Assembly (NCBI GenBank): GCA_040002995.1 | Contig: JBDUDK010000110.1 | Span: 1 to 42,672, forward strand | From: JBDUDK01 sp040002995 | Lineage (GTDB): Bacteria; Actinomycetota; Acidimicrobiia; Acidimicrobiales; Ilumatobacteraceae | Length of the DNA stretch: 42,672 bases | Direction of reading: 5' to 3' | Shown here: positions 24,754-33,092 of the stretch, piece after piece | Layout of the letters: every line of letters starts with the position of its first letter | Numbering within the stretch: position 1 is the first letter of the stretch | Translations under genes and position numbers: made by a program | The notes under the pieces: model-generated | Told to the model about the DNA's origin: nothing | Database searches by the model: none | The model's input: the letters and a program-made list of their open reading frames with translations, nothing else

Positions 24754-25911
24754 ATGGCCTACGCAGGCGGCAGGACGTTCTTCGACGCCGACAGCCACCT
24801 CATGGAGCTGCCGGGCTTTCTCAGGGATCACGCCGACCCCGACATGCGCGACCGGCTCCCGAGCATCAGCTTCGCTTCGGGCGGCAAGATGCAGACCAAG
24901 CTCGAGGAACTCGGCGCTCGCGGCGCGCACTCAGCGGCACGGGTCGAAGAGCTCATCGGCCTCGGCGATCGTCTGATCAGTGGGCCCAAGGGCTACGAGG
25001 CCCTCGGTGCGTTCAACGGCTCCGAGCGGAGCAAGGCGCTCGACCTCCTCGGCTTCCAACGCCAGCTGGTTTTCGCGACGTTCTCACCCGGCACGTTCTT
25101 CGCGCCCGACCTCGAGCCCGAAATTGCGGCCGGCGCGGCGCGCGCCCACAACCGCGCCATGGCCGACTTCTGTGCGAACGACCCCCGGCTCATCGGCGTG
25201 GGCGCCACCACACTCGACGACGTCGACGCGGCCATCGCCGAGTTCGACTACCTACGAGATCTCGGACTCGGTGCCGTGTGGATCCCCCACCGGACGTCGG
25301 CGGACCGGGCCCCTGGTCACAATGACTTCGACCCGTTCTGGGCGCGACTGGCAGAGGCCGGTATCCCTGCGGTGCTACACGTGGGCGGCGCGCCAATCCA
25401 GTTGAGCGCGGCCTGGATGAACACCGGCCGTCCGATTCCCACCGACTGGCTGGGCGGCGGCGAGAACGTCAGGGGTAAGGACATGATCGGCCTGCACCAC
25501 GGCATAGAGACGTTCGTCGGGACGATGGTCCTCGACGGCGTTCTCGAACGCCATCCCGATCTTCGCGTCGGTGTTATCGAACTGGGCGCCGGCTGGGTGC
25601 CGAACATGTTGCGCCGCCTCGACCACATCGCCGCACTCTGGAAGCGCTCCGAGCCCGAGCTCGCCGCGCTCACCCGCGCGCCGTCGGAGCAGGTGACCCA
25701 GCAAATGGCGTTCACGCCGTACCCGTTCGAAGATGTGGCCGCGCTCATCAACGAGTCGAACCCCGACCTCTACCTGTTTTCGAGCGACTACCCCCACATC
25801 GAGGGAGGACGCAACCCGCTCGGACGGTTCGGCGCATCGCTCGCGGGTGTCGCCGATGACGTGCTGGAAAAGTTCTACGCGACGAACATGGCCCGTCTCG
25901 TAAAGATCTAG
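24754..25911 (+). CDS. Amidohydrolase-family (ACMSD-like) metal enzyme
   Basis: A 385-residue amidohydrolase_2 protein (decarboxylase/hydrolase TIM barrel). It starts at ATG 24754 after a G-rich site. It has the N-terminal metal motif FFDADSHLMELPGF, the mid-barrel His in VLHVGGAP, a further acidic residue in VIELGAGWVPNML, and the C-terminal metal Asp in LFSSDYPHIEGGRNP. The SDYPHxEGG ending is typical of a large actinobacterial group annotated only as amidohydrolase. The substrate is unknown; aromatic-acid decarboxylation or lactone hydrolysis fit the fold. It overlaps the convergent YjbR gene by 4 nt. Confidence 0.88.
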   Translation: MAYAGGRTFFDADSHLMELPGFLRDHADPDMRDRLPSISFASGGKMQTKLEELGARGAHSAARVEELIGLGDRLISGPKGYEALGAFNGSERSKALDLLGFQRQLVFATFSPGTFFAPDLEPEIAAGAARAHNRAMADFCANDPRLIGVGATTLDDVDAAIAEFDYLRDLGLGAVWIPHRTSADRAPGHNDFDPFWARLAEAGIPAVLHVGGAPIQLSAAWMNTGRPIPTDWLGGGENVRGKDMIGLHHGIETFVGTMVLDGVLERHPDLRVGVIELGAGWVPNMLRRLDHIAALWKRSEPELAALTRAPSEQVTQQMAFTPYPFEDVAALINESNPDLYLFSSDYPHIEGGRNPLGRFGASLAGVADDVLEKFYATNMARLVKI

Positions 25912-26300
25912 GGCAGCGCCTCGGGTTTGTCGAGGAGCGCGACGAGCCGCTTGGGCGCGATCACGCGGTAGGCCTCTTCGCAAACTTGTGCGAGCTCTTC
26001 CCAATCGACGCCGCGGTCGAGCCGGACGCCGAGCCAACCGCGGCCGCCGACGTAGGGCGGGCGAAAGAAGCGATTGGGCTCGGCGTCGACGAGTTCGGAC
26101 TGAGCCCCCGGCGGGGCCGCGCACCAGATATGGGGAAACTCGTTGTTGTGATGCCCCCCGGCCCAGAGCATCACGAAGGCGCTCTTGTCCCGCACGAACC
26201 AGGTCGGCGCACTGTGGCTCGGCCGTTCGGTCACCTCGGGGAAGGCCATGCAGATGGCGCGCAGGCGCTCGAGCGGATCGACGTTCTTCTTCGCCGTCAT
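25908..26300 (-). CDS. MmcQ/YjbR-family protein
   Basis: A 130-residue protein with the YjbR/CyaY-like fold. Features: LRAICMAFPEVTERPSH, SAPTWFVRDKSAFVMLW, RFFRPPYVGGRGWLGVRLD and DWEELAQVCEEAYRVIAPKRL, the usual order in this family, which is sometimes described as DNA-binding but lacks a settled role. ATG at 26300 overlaps the stop of the upstream membrane protein (ATGA), so the two are coupled. In-frame residues further upstream overlap that gene and are not used. Confidence 0.85.
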   Translation of the reverse strand: MTAKKNVDPLERLRAICMAFPEVTERPSHSAPTWFVRDKSAFVMLWAGGHHNNEFPHIWCAAPPGAQSELVDAEPNRFFRPPYVGGRGWLGVRLDRGVDWEELAQVCEEAYRVIAPKRLVALLDKPEALP

Positions 26301-27406
26301 CCGGCGGCGTTCTCGCAACGCGCGATGCCCGGAGTCGAAACCACCGGGGGGCACAGCTTCGGGTTCAGCGTGGCGAACGGTCCCCACCTATCGGTCCACC
26401 GTGGCACCATCCACGCGTGGAGCATCCATAGATCACCGCCCGCCAGCCAGCTACCTGGACACCCTGGCGGCGGCGGTGACTGTTCGCGATCGACCCAGCC
26501 GTTAACTATGCAAAGGCCGCCGTGTTGATGCCACTGATCGTTGGCACCGGCGAAGCCCGCCGGCGCGTGGGGCAACTTGACCCAGTAGGAGAAGCCCGCA
26601 AGTTGTGGGGTTCGCCCGACTCGTTCGTCGAACAACAGCATCTCGGGCTGAGCCGGATCGAAGACACCGTCGACGAGCGACCATTTCACCCAATGGGTGC
26701 CGACGCCGGGATCCTGCAGTGCGGCGCGCACATAGCCGGCCGCCGCGGCCTGCTCAGGGGTCGTCAATTGCGCGGCGCGCTTCTGGGCGGTGATCCATTG
26801 CTGATCGAAGCTCTTCTGATCTTTCGCGCTGAGCTTCACCAATGTCTGGCGGTCCTCGCCGTGGCCGCCGGCGTGAGACGGGAGGGGCGCGTCCGCCTTG
26901 TCGCCCAGCGCGGCAATCGCTCGCGCCTCGTCGGGGGTGATCCGGTTCGGGTCGGTCGGCGTGAGTGGGTTCAGCGCGAACGCCTTCGTGGGCAGGGGGC
27001 CGGCGGCCGTCGTGTGGCCATGGTGGCCCAGGCCGTTCTCGGCGTGGGCGGGCAGCACCAACGAGCCGAGTGTGCCGATCGTCAGCGCAGTGGCAAATGA
27101 CGCACGCGACGCCAAGCGGCTCGGACGGGGTCCCCGCAACGACGAGCGCACGAGCGCGACGACAGCCGTCACCTCGGCGATGCCGGTGACGACGTCGAGT
27201 TGCCCCACCGGTTCGACGATGCGGTTGCCGAGGAAACCGAGCCCAACCGTGCGACTCACCACATAGGTGACGAGCGAGCCGAGCGACACCACGAGGCCAA
27301 CCGTCGCGAGCCATCGCGACCGACCTACACCCGCGGCGGCCACCAGCTGGAGAACTCCGGCGGCGGCCAAGCGGCGGCGAGCGATGCGATCGACCGGTGC
27401 TGCCAC
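26297..27406 (-). CDS. Membrane-anchored His-rich protein, N-terminus probably frameshifted
   Basis: A 369-residue reading beginning at GTG 27406. The N-terminal part has at least two membrane helices (WLATVGLVVSLGSLVTYVV and DVVTGIAEVTAVVALV). A third near residue 110 leads into NGLGHHGHTTAAG, a His-rich linker and a C-terminal domain (about 210-369) with THWVKWSLVDGVFDPAQPEM, NDQWHQHGGLC and four Cys. It may bind metal; no family name is certain. It starts abruptly inside what looks like a longer membrane domain: the preceding 24 codons with a good ribosome site lie in another frame (27325-27477). It is co-transcribed with the YjbR gene. Confidence 0.65.
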   Translation of the reverse strand: MAAPVDRIARRRLAAAGVLQLVAAAGVGRSRWLATVGLVVSLGSLVTYVVSRTVGLGFLGNRIVEPVGQLDVVTGIAEVTAVVALVRSSLRGPRPSRLASRASFATALTIGTLGSLVLPAHAENGLGHHGHTTAAGPLPTKAFALNPLTPTDPNRITPDEARAIAALGDKADAPLPSHAGGHGEDRQTLVKLSAKDQKSFDQQWITAQKRAAQLTTPEQAAAAGYVRAALQDPGVGTHWVKWSLVDGVFDPAQPEMLLFDERVGRTPQLAGFSYWVKLPHAPAGFAGANDQWHQHGGLCIVNGWVDREQSPPPPGCPGSWLAGGDLWMLHAWMVPRWTDRWGPFATLNPKLCPPVVSTPGIARCENAAG

Positions 27407-27477
27407 GCCGCCACGCGGTGACCATCAGCCGCGAGCGCGAGGGCCACCATCGCCACTCGATCGCTGGTCCGCTTCAT
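27325..27477 (-). other. Out-of-frame N-terminal segment of the 26297-27406 protein
   Basis: ATG at 27477 with GAGGGGG close upstream opens MKRTSDRVAMVALALAADGH then RVAAWQHRSIASLAAA, a plausible N-in membrane start, and closes at TAG 27325. The neighbouring frame picks up with LAAAGVLQLVAAAGVGRSRW at the point where this one turns Pro/Trp-rich. A single-base indel between about 27340 and 27400 would join the two into one continuous membrane domain. Confidence 0.45.
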
Positions 27478-27479
27478 CG

Positions 27480-27656
27480 TCACCCCCTCGGCCTCCAAGT
27501 TAGGGCTGATCGTCTCATCGGACGAGGCCCTCGGCGCAGTGCGAGGCGAGCGCCGATCCCACTTATGGTAAAGATCGCGGCCGCAGCCAAGAGGCTCACC
27601 CGGACAAGAGCCAACGGCGAAACGCTCCGGACCTCAGAGGGCTCCGAGGATCGCAT
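27480..27656 (-). CDS. Possible small single-helix membrane protein
   Basis: A 58-residue reading with one hydrophobic stretch (VSLLAAAAIFTISGIGARLA, about 19-38) flanked by arginines. Its TGA is 2 nt before the ATG at 27477, which would suit an operon. No homology is recognised and codon pattern is not decisive. The rest of the gap to 27728 carries only the response-regulator upstream region. Confidence 0.25.
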   Translation of the reverse strand: MRSSEPSEVRSVSPLALVRVSLLAAAAIFTISGIGARLALRRGPRPMRRSALTWRPRG

Positions 27657-27728
27657 GACCAGCAGGCCGAATGGCACCTTTGTTGACTTAGCGCGGACAA
27701 GCCCGCGCCGATAGGGCAAGGTGGTGGT

Positions 27729-28397
27729 ATGCGCGTCTTATTAGTCGAGGACGACGACGCGGTCGCGGGCGCGATTACGGACGGGCTCGGACGAGCGGGG
27801 TTCACGGTCGAGCGCGTCGCGACGGGAGAGGCTGCTCTTAGCGCACTCCCGACCGACCTCGTCTTGCTCGATCTCGGGCTCCCCGATCTCGACGGTCTCG
27901 AGGTGTGCCGCGAGCTCCGGCAGCGGTCGAGCGTCGCGATCATCGTCATAACGGCTCGGAGCGACGAGCTCGACCGGGTCATGGGCTTGGAGCTGGGCGC
28001 CGACGACTACGTCGTCAAACCATTCGGTCTCCGGGAGCTCATCGCCAGAATTCGCGCAGTGACCCGGCGGTTGAACGCCTCGCACGAGCATGGCGCCGAG
28101 CACGAGCCCTCTCAGCAGATTGGCAATCTCGACATCGACCGGCGTTCTCGACGCGTCCATGTCGACGGCCGCGAGGTCGCCCTCGGGCGCAAGGAGTTCA
28201 ATCTCCTCACTGCTTTGGCCGACGACGCCGGGGCCGTGATCAGCCGCGAACGCCTCATCGAGGAAGTGTGGGACCGGCATTCGCCCGGGCCCAGCAAGAC
28301 CCTCGACGTCCATGTGGCCTCGCTGCGACGCAAGCTCGGCCACGCCGAATGGATCGAGACGATCCGCGGCGTCGGATATCGCCTCGAGGTCACGTGA
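27729..28397 (+). CDS. OmpR/PhoB-family response regulator
   Basis: A 222-residue regulator: receiver domain (1-118) with acidic pocket EDDD (7-10), phospho-acceptor D48 in LVLLDLGLPDLDG, switch Thr75 and K97 in VVKPFG; then a winged-helix DNA-binding domain (about 128-222) with GREVALGRKEFNLLTAL and SKTLDVHVASLRRKLG ending RGVGYRLE. Its stop overlaps the kinase GTG (GTGA). AAGGTGG precedes the ATG. Target genes are unknown. Confidence 0.95.
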   Translation: MRVLLVEDDDAVAGAITDGLGRAGFTVERVATGEAALSALPTDLVLLDLGLPDLDGLEVCRELRQRSSVAIIVITARSDELDRVMGLELGADDYVVKPFGLRELIARIRAVTRRLNASHEHGAEHEPSQQIGNLDIDRRSRRVHVDGREVALGRKEFNLLTALADDAGAVISRERLIEEVWDRHSPGPSKTLDVHVASLRRKLGHAEWIETIRGVGYRLEVT

Positions 28398-29782
28398 GGC
28401 GACGTCTTCTTCTGGGCTACGTGCTCTTCACACTGCTGGTGGTACTGGTCCTCGAAGTGCCGTTCGGCATCGTGCTCGTGCGCCGCGAGAACGACGAGTT
28501 CTCGACGTCGCTGCACCGGCAAGCCAGGACGTTCGCCGTGCTCGCCGAGGCGGCACTCGAGGAGATAGGTCCGGGCGACCTGCACACCCTTGCCACCCAA
28601 TTCCGCGCCGACAACGGTCCTGATCTCATGGTGCTCGATCTCGATGCCAGGGTGATTGCCGACACCGGTACGCCGGCGGTCCCTGCCGGGTCGATGCCGT
28701 TCGACTCCGCGACCCTTGAGAGCGTTCGCCGCGGCGGGTCGGTTGAGTTCATGATGCAGTTGCGATCGTCGGGCCCCCGCGAACAGGTCGTAGTCCTTCT
28801 GATCGGGGCGCCGGGCGACATGCACGGGTTTGTCGCGACGTCAAAACCTCGGACGGCGGTAGCGCACAAGGTGAGGCAGGAGATCGCCGGACTCGGCCTG
28901 CTCGGCCTCGCGATCGTCGCCCTCGCCGTGGCGGCCGCGCTGGCGATCTCGCGCTCGCTGAGCCGTCCTCTCCGCGAGCTCGGCGCCACGGCGCGGTCAC
29001 TGGGATCCGGGAACCTTGCCGCGCGGGCCGATACGGGCCGCGGTCCCCCCGACGTGCGCGAGCTCGCCAGCACCGTCAACGACATGGCCGGCCGACTCGA
29101 ACAGCTCGTCAGAGCCCAACGCACATTCGTCGCCGACGCGTCACACCAACTCCGAACTCCGCTGACCGCCCTCCGGCTGCGCCTCGACGGTCTCGAGGAC
29201 GTCATCGGCGAGGATCGGCACGCGGACTACGAACTCGTTATCGCCGAAACGCAGCGCCTGTCGCGGCTCGTCGACGGACTCCTCGCGCTGGCCAGAGCCG
29301 AGGGTATGCACACCGAACGGCAGCCACTCGATCTGGTCGCATCGGTCGACGAGCGCGTCGAGCTCTGGTCGGCACTCGCGGACGAACGCGGTGTGACGCT
29401 GGCCGCCGATCTTCCCGAGGCACCCGCGGTGGCGTCGCTCGTACCCGGCCACCTCGAGCAGATCCTCGACAACCTGATCGCCAACGCCCTCGACGTCGTC
29501 GACCGCGGCGGGCGCATCGACGTGGATCTGGCGACGACGCCCACCGGCGCGACGGTCACCGTCACCGACAACGGCCCGGGCCTGACCCCCGATGAGTGCG
29601 CTCACGCATTCGATCGGTTCTGGCGGGGGCGGCACCAAGGTGACTCAAGGGGCGGCTCCGGACTTGGCCTGACCATCGTGGCTGAGCTCGTGCGGGCCAA
29701 CTCCGGGACGGTGTCGCTGGTGCCGCGCAACCCGCACGGCCTCACTGCCACGGTCCGTTTCGATTCCGCGCCGGTCGTCTAG
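28394..29782 (+). CDS. Sensor histidine kinase
   Basis: A 462-residue membrane kinase pairing with the preceding regulator. TM1 about 4-29, periplasmic sensor about 30-164 with no named domain, TM2 about 165-188, HAMP about 189-240, HisKA with H251 in VADASHQLRTPL, and HATPase with N364 in LDNLIANALD, G1 TDNGPGLTP (about 391-399) and G2 GGSGLGLTI. The GTG at 28394 overlaps the regulator stop; readings upstream are out of context. Its stop overlaps that of the convergent GGDEF-EAL gene (CTAG). Confidence 0.95.
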   Translation: MRRRLLLGYVLFTLLVVLVLEVPFGIVLVRRENDEFSTSLHRQARTFAVLAEAALEEIGPGDLHTLATQFRADNGPDLMVLDLDARVIADTGTPAVPAGSMPFDSATLESVRRGGSVEFMMQLRSSGPREQVVVLLIGAPGDMHGFVATSKPRTAVAHKVRQEIAGLGLLGLAIVALAVAAALAISRSLSRPLRELGATARSLGSGNLAARADTGRGPPDVRELASTVNDMAGRLEQLVRAQRTFVADASHQLRTPLTALRLRLDGLEDVIGEDRHADYELVIAETQRLSRLVDGLLALARAEGMHTERQPLDLVASVDERVELWSALADERGVTLAADLPEAPAVASLVPGHLEQILDNLIANALDVVDRGGRIDVDLATTPTGATVTVTDNGPGLTPDECAHAFDRFWRGRHQGDSRGGSGLGLTIVAELVRANSGTVSLVPRNPHGLTATVRFDSAPVV

Positions 29783-32130
29783 CTGGTCGGGCGGGTGTCG
29801 GCGACGGTAAGGGCCTCCGCGAGGAGCGCGCTCACCTCGTGCGCAGGCGCCGGCCTGGCGAACAAATAGCCCTGCGCGACATCGCACCCGAACTCGTGGG
29901 CAAGCGTCAACTGCCGCTCTGTCTCGATGCCTTCGGCCACCGCGACGAGCCCAAGCGCATGGGCCAGGCTCGCCACGTTTGCCGTGATGGCGGCGTCTTT
30001 CGCATCGTGCTCAGCGCCTTGGATGAACGAACGGTCGACCTTGATCACGTCGATCGGGAAGCGACGGAGCTGGCCGAGCGATGAGAACCCGGTGCCGAAG
30101 TCGTCGAGCGCGACGAGCACGCCGAGGTCGTGGATCTCCTTGAGCTCATCGCGAGCTCGTTCCCCGCTCGGCCCTTCAGTGACGATCGCCGTTTCGGTCA
30201 CCTCGAGACCGAGTCGCGACGGATCCAGTTGGGCGGCGTGAAGGGCGCGCCGCACGATCGCCGAGAAATGGCCGGCGGACAGTTGTTTGCCCGACACGTT
30301 GACCCACGTCACGAAGTTTTCGGGCAGCAGCCCGTCGGCACCCCACTGCGACGCCTGCATGCACGCGGTCTGCAGTACGAACTCACCGAGACCGTGAATC
30401 AGGCCGCTGGCCTCGGCCACCGGAATGAACCGATCGGGAGGCACCAGTCCCCGGGTCGGTGATTGCCAGCGCACGAGGGCCTCGACACCGATCACGGCGC
30501 GCGTGTCGATAGCGATCGCCGGCTGGTAGTGCACGACGAACTCGCCGCGCTGCAGCCCCTGGCGCAGCTCGTGCTGCAAACCGAGCATCTCGCCGAGCTC
30601 GCGGCCCATCGCGTCACGGAACACCTGTGACTGGCCGCCTCCGGCCTCCTTGGCGGCGTACATGGCCACGTCGGCGTGACGGAGCAAATCTTCGCTGTCA
30701 CCGGGGCCGCCGGCGTGCAACGCGATGCCGATGCTGGCGCCTAGCGTGAGGTCTCGCCCGGCCACGCTCACGGGTTCCGCCAGGCTGGCCAGCAGGCGGC
30801 GCGCGGCCGCCTCTGCGTCGGCCTCCCGACCATCGTCGAGAAGCAGTACGAACTCGTCACCACCAAGGCGCGCCAGCGTGTCGCTGACGCGTATTGCACC
30901 GGCGAAACGACGGGCGACCTCCTGGAGCAGGCGGTCTCCCGCATCGTGACCAAGGCTGTCGTTCACCTCTTTGAAGCTGTCGAGGTCGACGAGTAATACA
31001 GCGAACGGCGAGCTCGCACGAGTCGACCGCGCGAGCGCCTGGTCGAGCCGGTCACGGAACAGCGCGCGGTTCGCGAGACCGGTCAGCCCGTCGTGGAACG
31101 CGTGGCGCGTCAGCTCTTCCTCGAGCTTGACCCGCTCGGTGATGTCCCGTGCATTCAGAACGACGCCGCGGACCTGCCGGTCCTCGCGCAGGTCGGTGAG
31201 ATGCCCTTCGAGATCGCGCCACTCCCCCAGCCGGTTCCGCATCCGGAAGATGAACTCGCGCGGTTGCCCTCGTAGGCAGGCCAACTGCACCATCGTTTGA
31301 TCATTGTCGTGCACGAACTGCGCGAACGCGCGACCGCGGAGATCAGCCTCGCTTTTCCCAACCATGCTCGTCACGGATTGGCTGGCGTACCGGCAGCCGT
31401 TGTTGTCGAACACCAAGACGAGGTCGGTCGACGCGGTGACGAGGCTCCGGAAGTGCGCGGTCTGTCGACGAATGGCCGCGATCAGAGCCCACCCGAGTAG
31501 CAGGGCAGCGAGCACTCCCACCGCGCCGAGCACCATCTGCAGGCGGATCAGGGCAGCGATGTTCTCGTCGGTGGTCACGGCAATCGTGCGGGCCACGTTG
31601 AGCGACACATTCGACGTCATCGCGGAAAGGATTCGGAGCCGCTGGACCGGGTCGTCAGTGGTGATGTCTTCGCTGGCCCGCTCAGGCAAGCTGTCGACGG
31701 ATTCCTTGGCCAGAACCGCGTTGCCGGTGTCGATGAGGTCGTGCACCAGCAGTTGGGCCTGCCGGAGTTGTAGTCGGACAACTGCTCCATCGGCGGGTGG
31801 CAGATCGGTCTCGTCGTCGTCACCGTCGACCGCCGGGGCCTCGCCGCCGTTGATCAGGACGTCGGCACTCTCGGACAGAAGCGAAGCAGTGCTCGCCGGG
31901 TCAGAGGGCATGCCGTCGCGCGCCAACAGCACATCGGTCACGTAGCGCTCCGCGAGCGTTCGCTGTCGCGCCGCGACTTGTACCACCACGGCTCGGTGCC
32001 GGGAGCGCCCCGTCGCACGAATCGATAGCGCCACACTCAACGTCGAGTACAACGCGAACATCAGCAGGATCAGCGCGACCGTGCGCCGATTGCGCACAGT
32101 GAACGGCTGGAACAACCGTGAGCGGGACAT
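29779..32130 (-). CDS. Membrane GGDEF-EAL c-di-GMP protein with PAS domain
   Basis: A 783-residue protein. TM1 about 17-37; an extracytoplasmic region (about 41-198) with a PilJ-like start, VQVAARQRTLAERYVTDVLLARDG in outline; TM2 about 199-221; PAS about 225-335; GGDEF about 342-505 with intact GGDEF at 423-427 and a product I-site RVSD at 414-417; EAL about 520-775 with EAL at 550-552 and DDFGTG. Both active sites look competent, so it could make and degrade c-di-GMP; which dominates is not readable. It starts 2 nt after the cupredoxin gene, with which it is probably co-transcribed. Confidence 0.94.
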   Translation of the reverse strand: MSRSRLFQPFTVRNRRTVALILLMFALYSTLSVALSIRATGRSRHRAVVVQVAARQRTLAERYVTDVLLARDGMPSDPASTASLLSESADVLINGGEAPAVDGDDDETDLPPADGAVVRLQLRQAQLLVHDLIDTGNAVLAKESVDSLPERASEDITTDDPVQRLRILSAMTSNVSLNVARTIAVTTDENIAALIRLQMVLGAVGVLAALLLGWALIAAIRRQTAHFRSLVTASTDLVLVFDNNGCRYASQSVTSMVGKSEADLRGRAFAQFVHDNDQTMVQLACLRGQPREFIFRMRNRLGEWRDLEGHLTDLREDRQVRGVVLNARDITERVKLEEELTRHAFHDGLTGLANRALFRDRLDQALARSTRASSPFAVLLVDLDSFKEVNDSLGHDAGDRLLQEVARRFAGAIRVSDTLARLGGDEFVLLLDDGREADAEAAARRLLASLAEPVSVAGRDLTLGASIGIALHAGGPGDSEDLLRHADVAMYAAKEAGGGQSQVFRDAMGRELGEMLGLQHELRQGLQRGEFVVHYQPAIAIDTRAVIGVEALVRWQSPTRGLVPPDRFIPVAEASGLIHGLGEFVLQTACMQASQWGADGLLPENFVTWVNVSGKQLSAGHFSAIVRRALHAAQLDPSRLGLEVTETAIVTEGPSGERARDELKEIHDLGVLVALDDFGTGFSSLGQLRRFPIDVIKVDRSFIQGAEHDAKDAAITANVASLAHALGLVAVAEGIETERQLTLAHEFGCDVAQGYLFARPAPAHEVSALLAEALTVADTRPTS

Positions 32131-32132
32131 GA

Positions 32133-32582
32133 CTACGAGGCCACAAGTGTTTCGTGCATGCCGCCGAGGTAATGCCCCGACATGTTGCAGAAAAGTACGT
32201 AGCGGCCCGGCTGCAGGTGCAGTTGCAACCTGCGGTCGCTCCCGGGCGCGCCAGGTTCAAGGACACCGAGCGGCTCCGGCTTGAACGACTCCTCGGCGAC
32301 GGTCAGACCGCTGCCGCGCATGGGTAGCTCGCCGACCGGTGCGGGTACGACGATGAGCTCGTGGTCGTCCGGGCCCTGATTGTGGACCATGAGCACGACA
32401 TCGCCAGCGGTGACGTTCGTCTGGACCTTGATCTCGAAGTCGCTCTCGACGACCTTCACGGCCGTGCCCTGGGCCGCCGGCTCCGACGACCCGCATGCTG
32501 CGGTGATGATGACGGCGACCAGCGCGACCGCCGCCCATGGGCAACGACGCTTTCCAACCGCGTTGACCTGCCCAAGCACCAC
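32133..32582 (-). CDS. Cupredoxin-like lipoprotein
   Basis: A 149-residue exported copper protein. A basic N-terminus and hydrophobic segment lead to a lipobox ITAAC with C30 as lipid-modified cysteine. The cupredoxin domain has candidate type 1 copper ligands H73 (GPDDHELIV), C131, H136 and M141 (FCNMSGHYLGGMHE). The order His-Cys-His-Met is that of plastocyanin-type centres. The GTG at 32582 is the chosen start. Directly upstream of the GGDEF-EAL gene, it could be an electron carrier or a copper-linked input to it; that link is inference. Confidence 0.85.
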   Translation of the reverse strand: MVLGQVNAVGKRRCPWAAVALVAVIITAACGSSEPAAQGTAVKVVESDFEIKVQTNVTAGDVVLMVHNQGPDDHELIVVPAPVGELPMRGSGLTVAEESFKPEPLGVLEPGAPGSDRRLQLHLQPGRYVLFCNMSGHYLGGMHETLVAS

Positions 32583-32630
32583 TAGATGATCGGACGTCGG
32601 AGACGGAAGTTGAGCGGGCCCGGGCCACGT

Positions 32631-32993
32631 CTAGGCGGAGGTCTGGGCGCGACGGCGCTGGGTGACGGAGTCGACGAACTGCTGCAGGTGCTCGCCCAGT
32701 TTGACGAACAAAATCCCGTAGAAGCTGAAGGAGATGTTGTACGGCTCGATACGTGAGATGCGAACCCTCGAGAGCTCGCCTTCGTGGCCGAGAACGATCT
32801 CTGAGTCGATGTCATCGGTGCCGGCAGCGAACGCTTTGAGCGCCCTGACGATGTCCTGACGAGTCGCGAAGCGGCCCCCGGTGATCGGTCGAACCGGGGG
32901 CCGTTCGCAGAAAACACGATCAGGGTTTGTTGTCCTCGGCAACGTTCCCGTTTTCGCTGTCGCTTCACCGGTCGGGTGGCGCAACGAATGCAT
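32631..32993 (-). CDS. Uncertain hypothetical protein
   Basis: Only the last 75 or so residues look protein-like: FATRQDIVRALKAFAAGTDD, then SRVRISRIEPYNISFSFYG and KLGEHLQQFVDSV. An ATG at 32993 gives 120 residues, but the first 40 read as non-coding and include a large inverted repeat. No good ribosome site is seen. It may be a real small gene with an unrecognised start or the C-terminal remains of one. The gap 32583-33092 otherwise holds no convincing gene. Confidence 0.35.
   Translation of the reverse strand: MHSLRHPTGEATAKTGTLPRTTNPDRVFCERPPVRPITGGRFATRQDIVRALKAFAAGTDDIDSEIVLGHEGELSRVRISRIEPYNISFSFYGILFVKLGEHLQQFVDSVTQRRRAQTSA
32873..32902. repeat. 10-bp inverted repeat (strong hairpin)
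   Basis: GGCCCCCGGT and ACCGGGGGCC form a perfect 10-bp stem around a 10-nt loop. No T-run follows on either side. It might terminate transcription reaching the lipoprotein region or be an operator; its place between divergent units (32582 minus, 33093 plus) is compatible with both. Confidence 0.6.
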
Positions 32994-33092
32994 CGACCAA
33001 TCGGCGGCCCCGACCTGAGCGCCCGGCCGCGTGCTTGCGGAACACTTGAGATCCAGGCCGGCGAGCGCGGTAGGAGGTGTAGAACTACCGGC

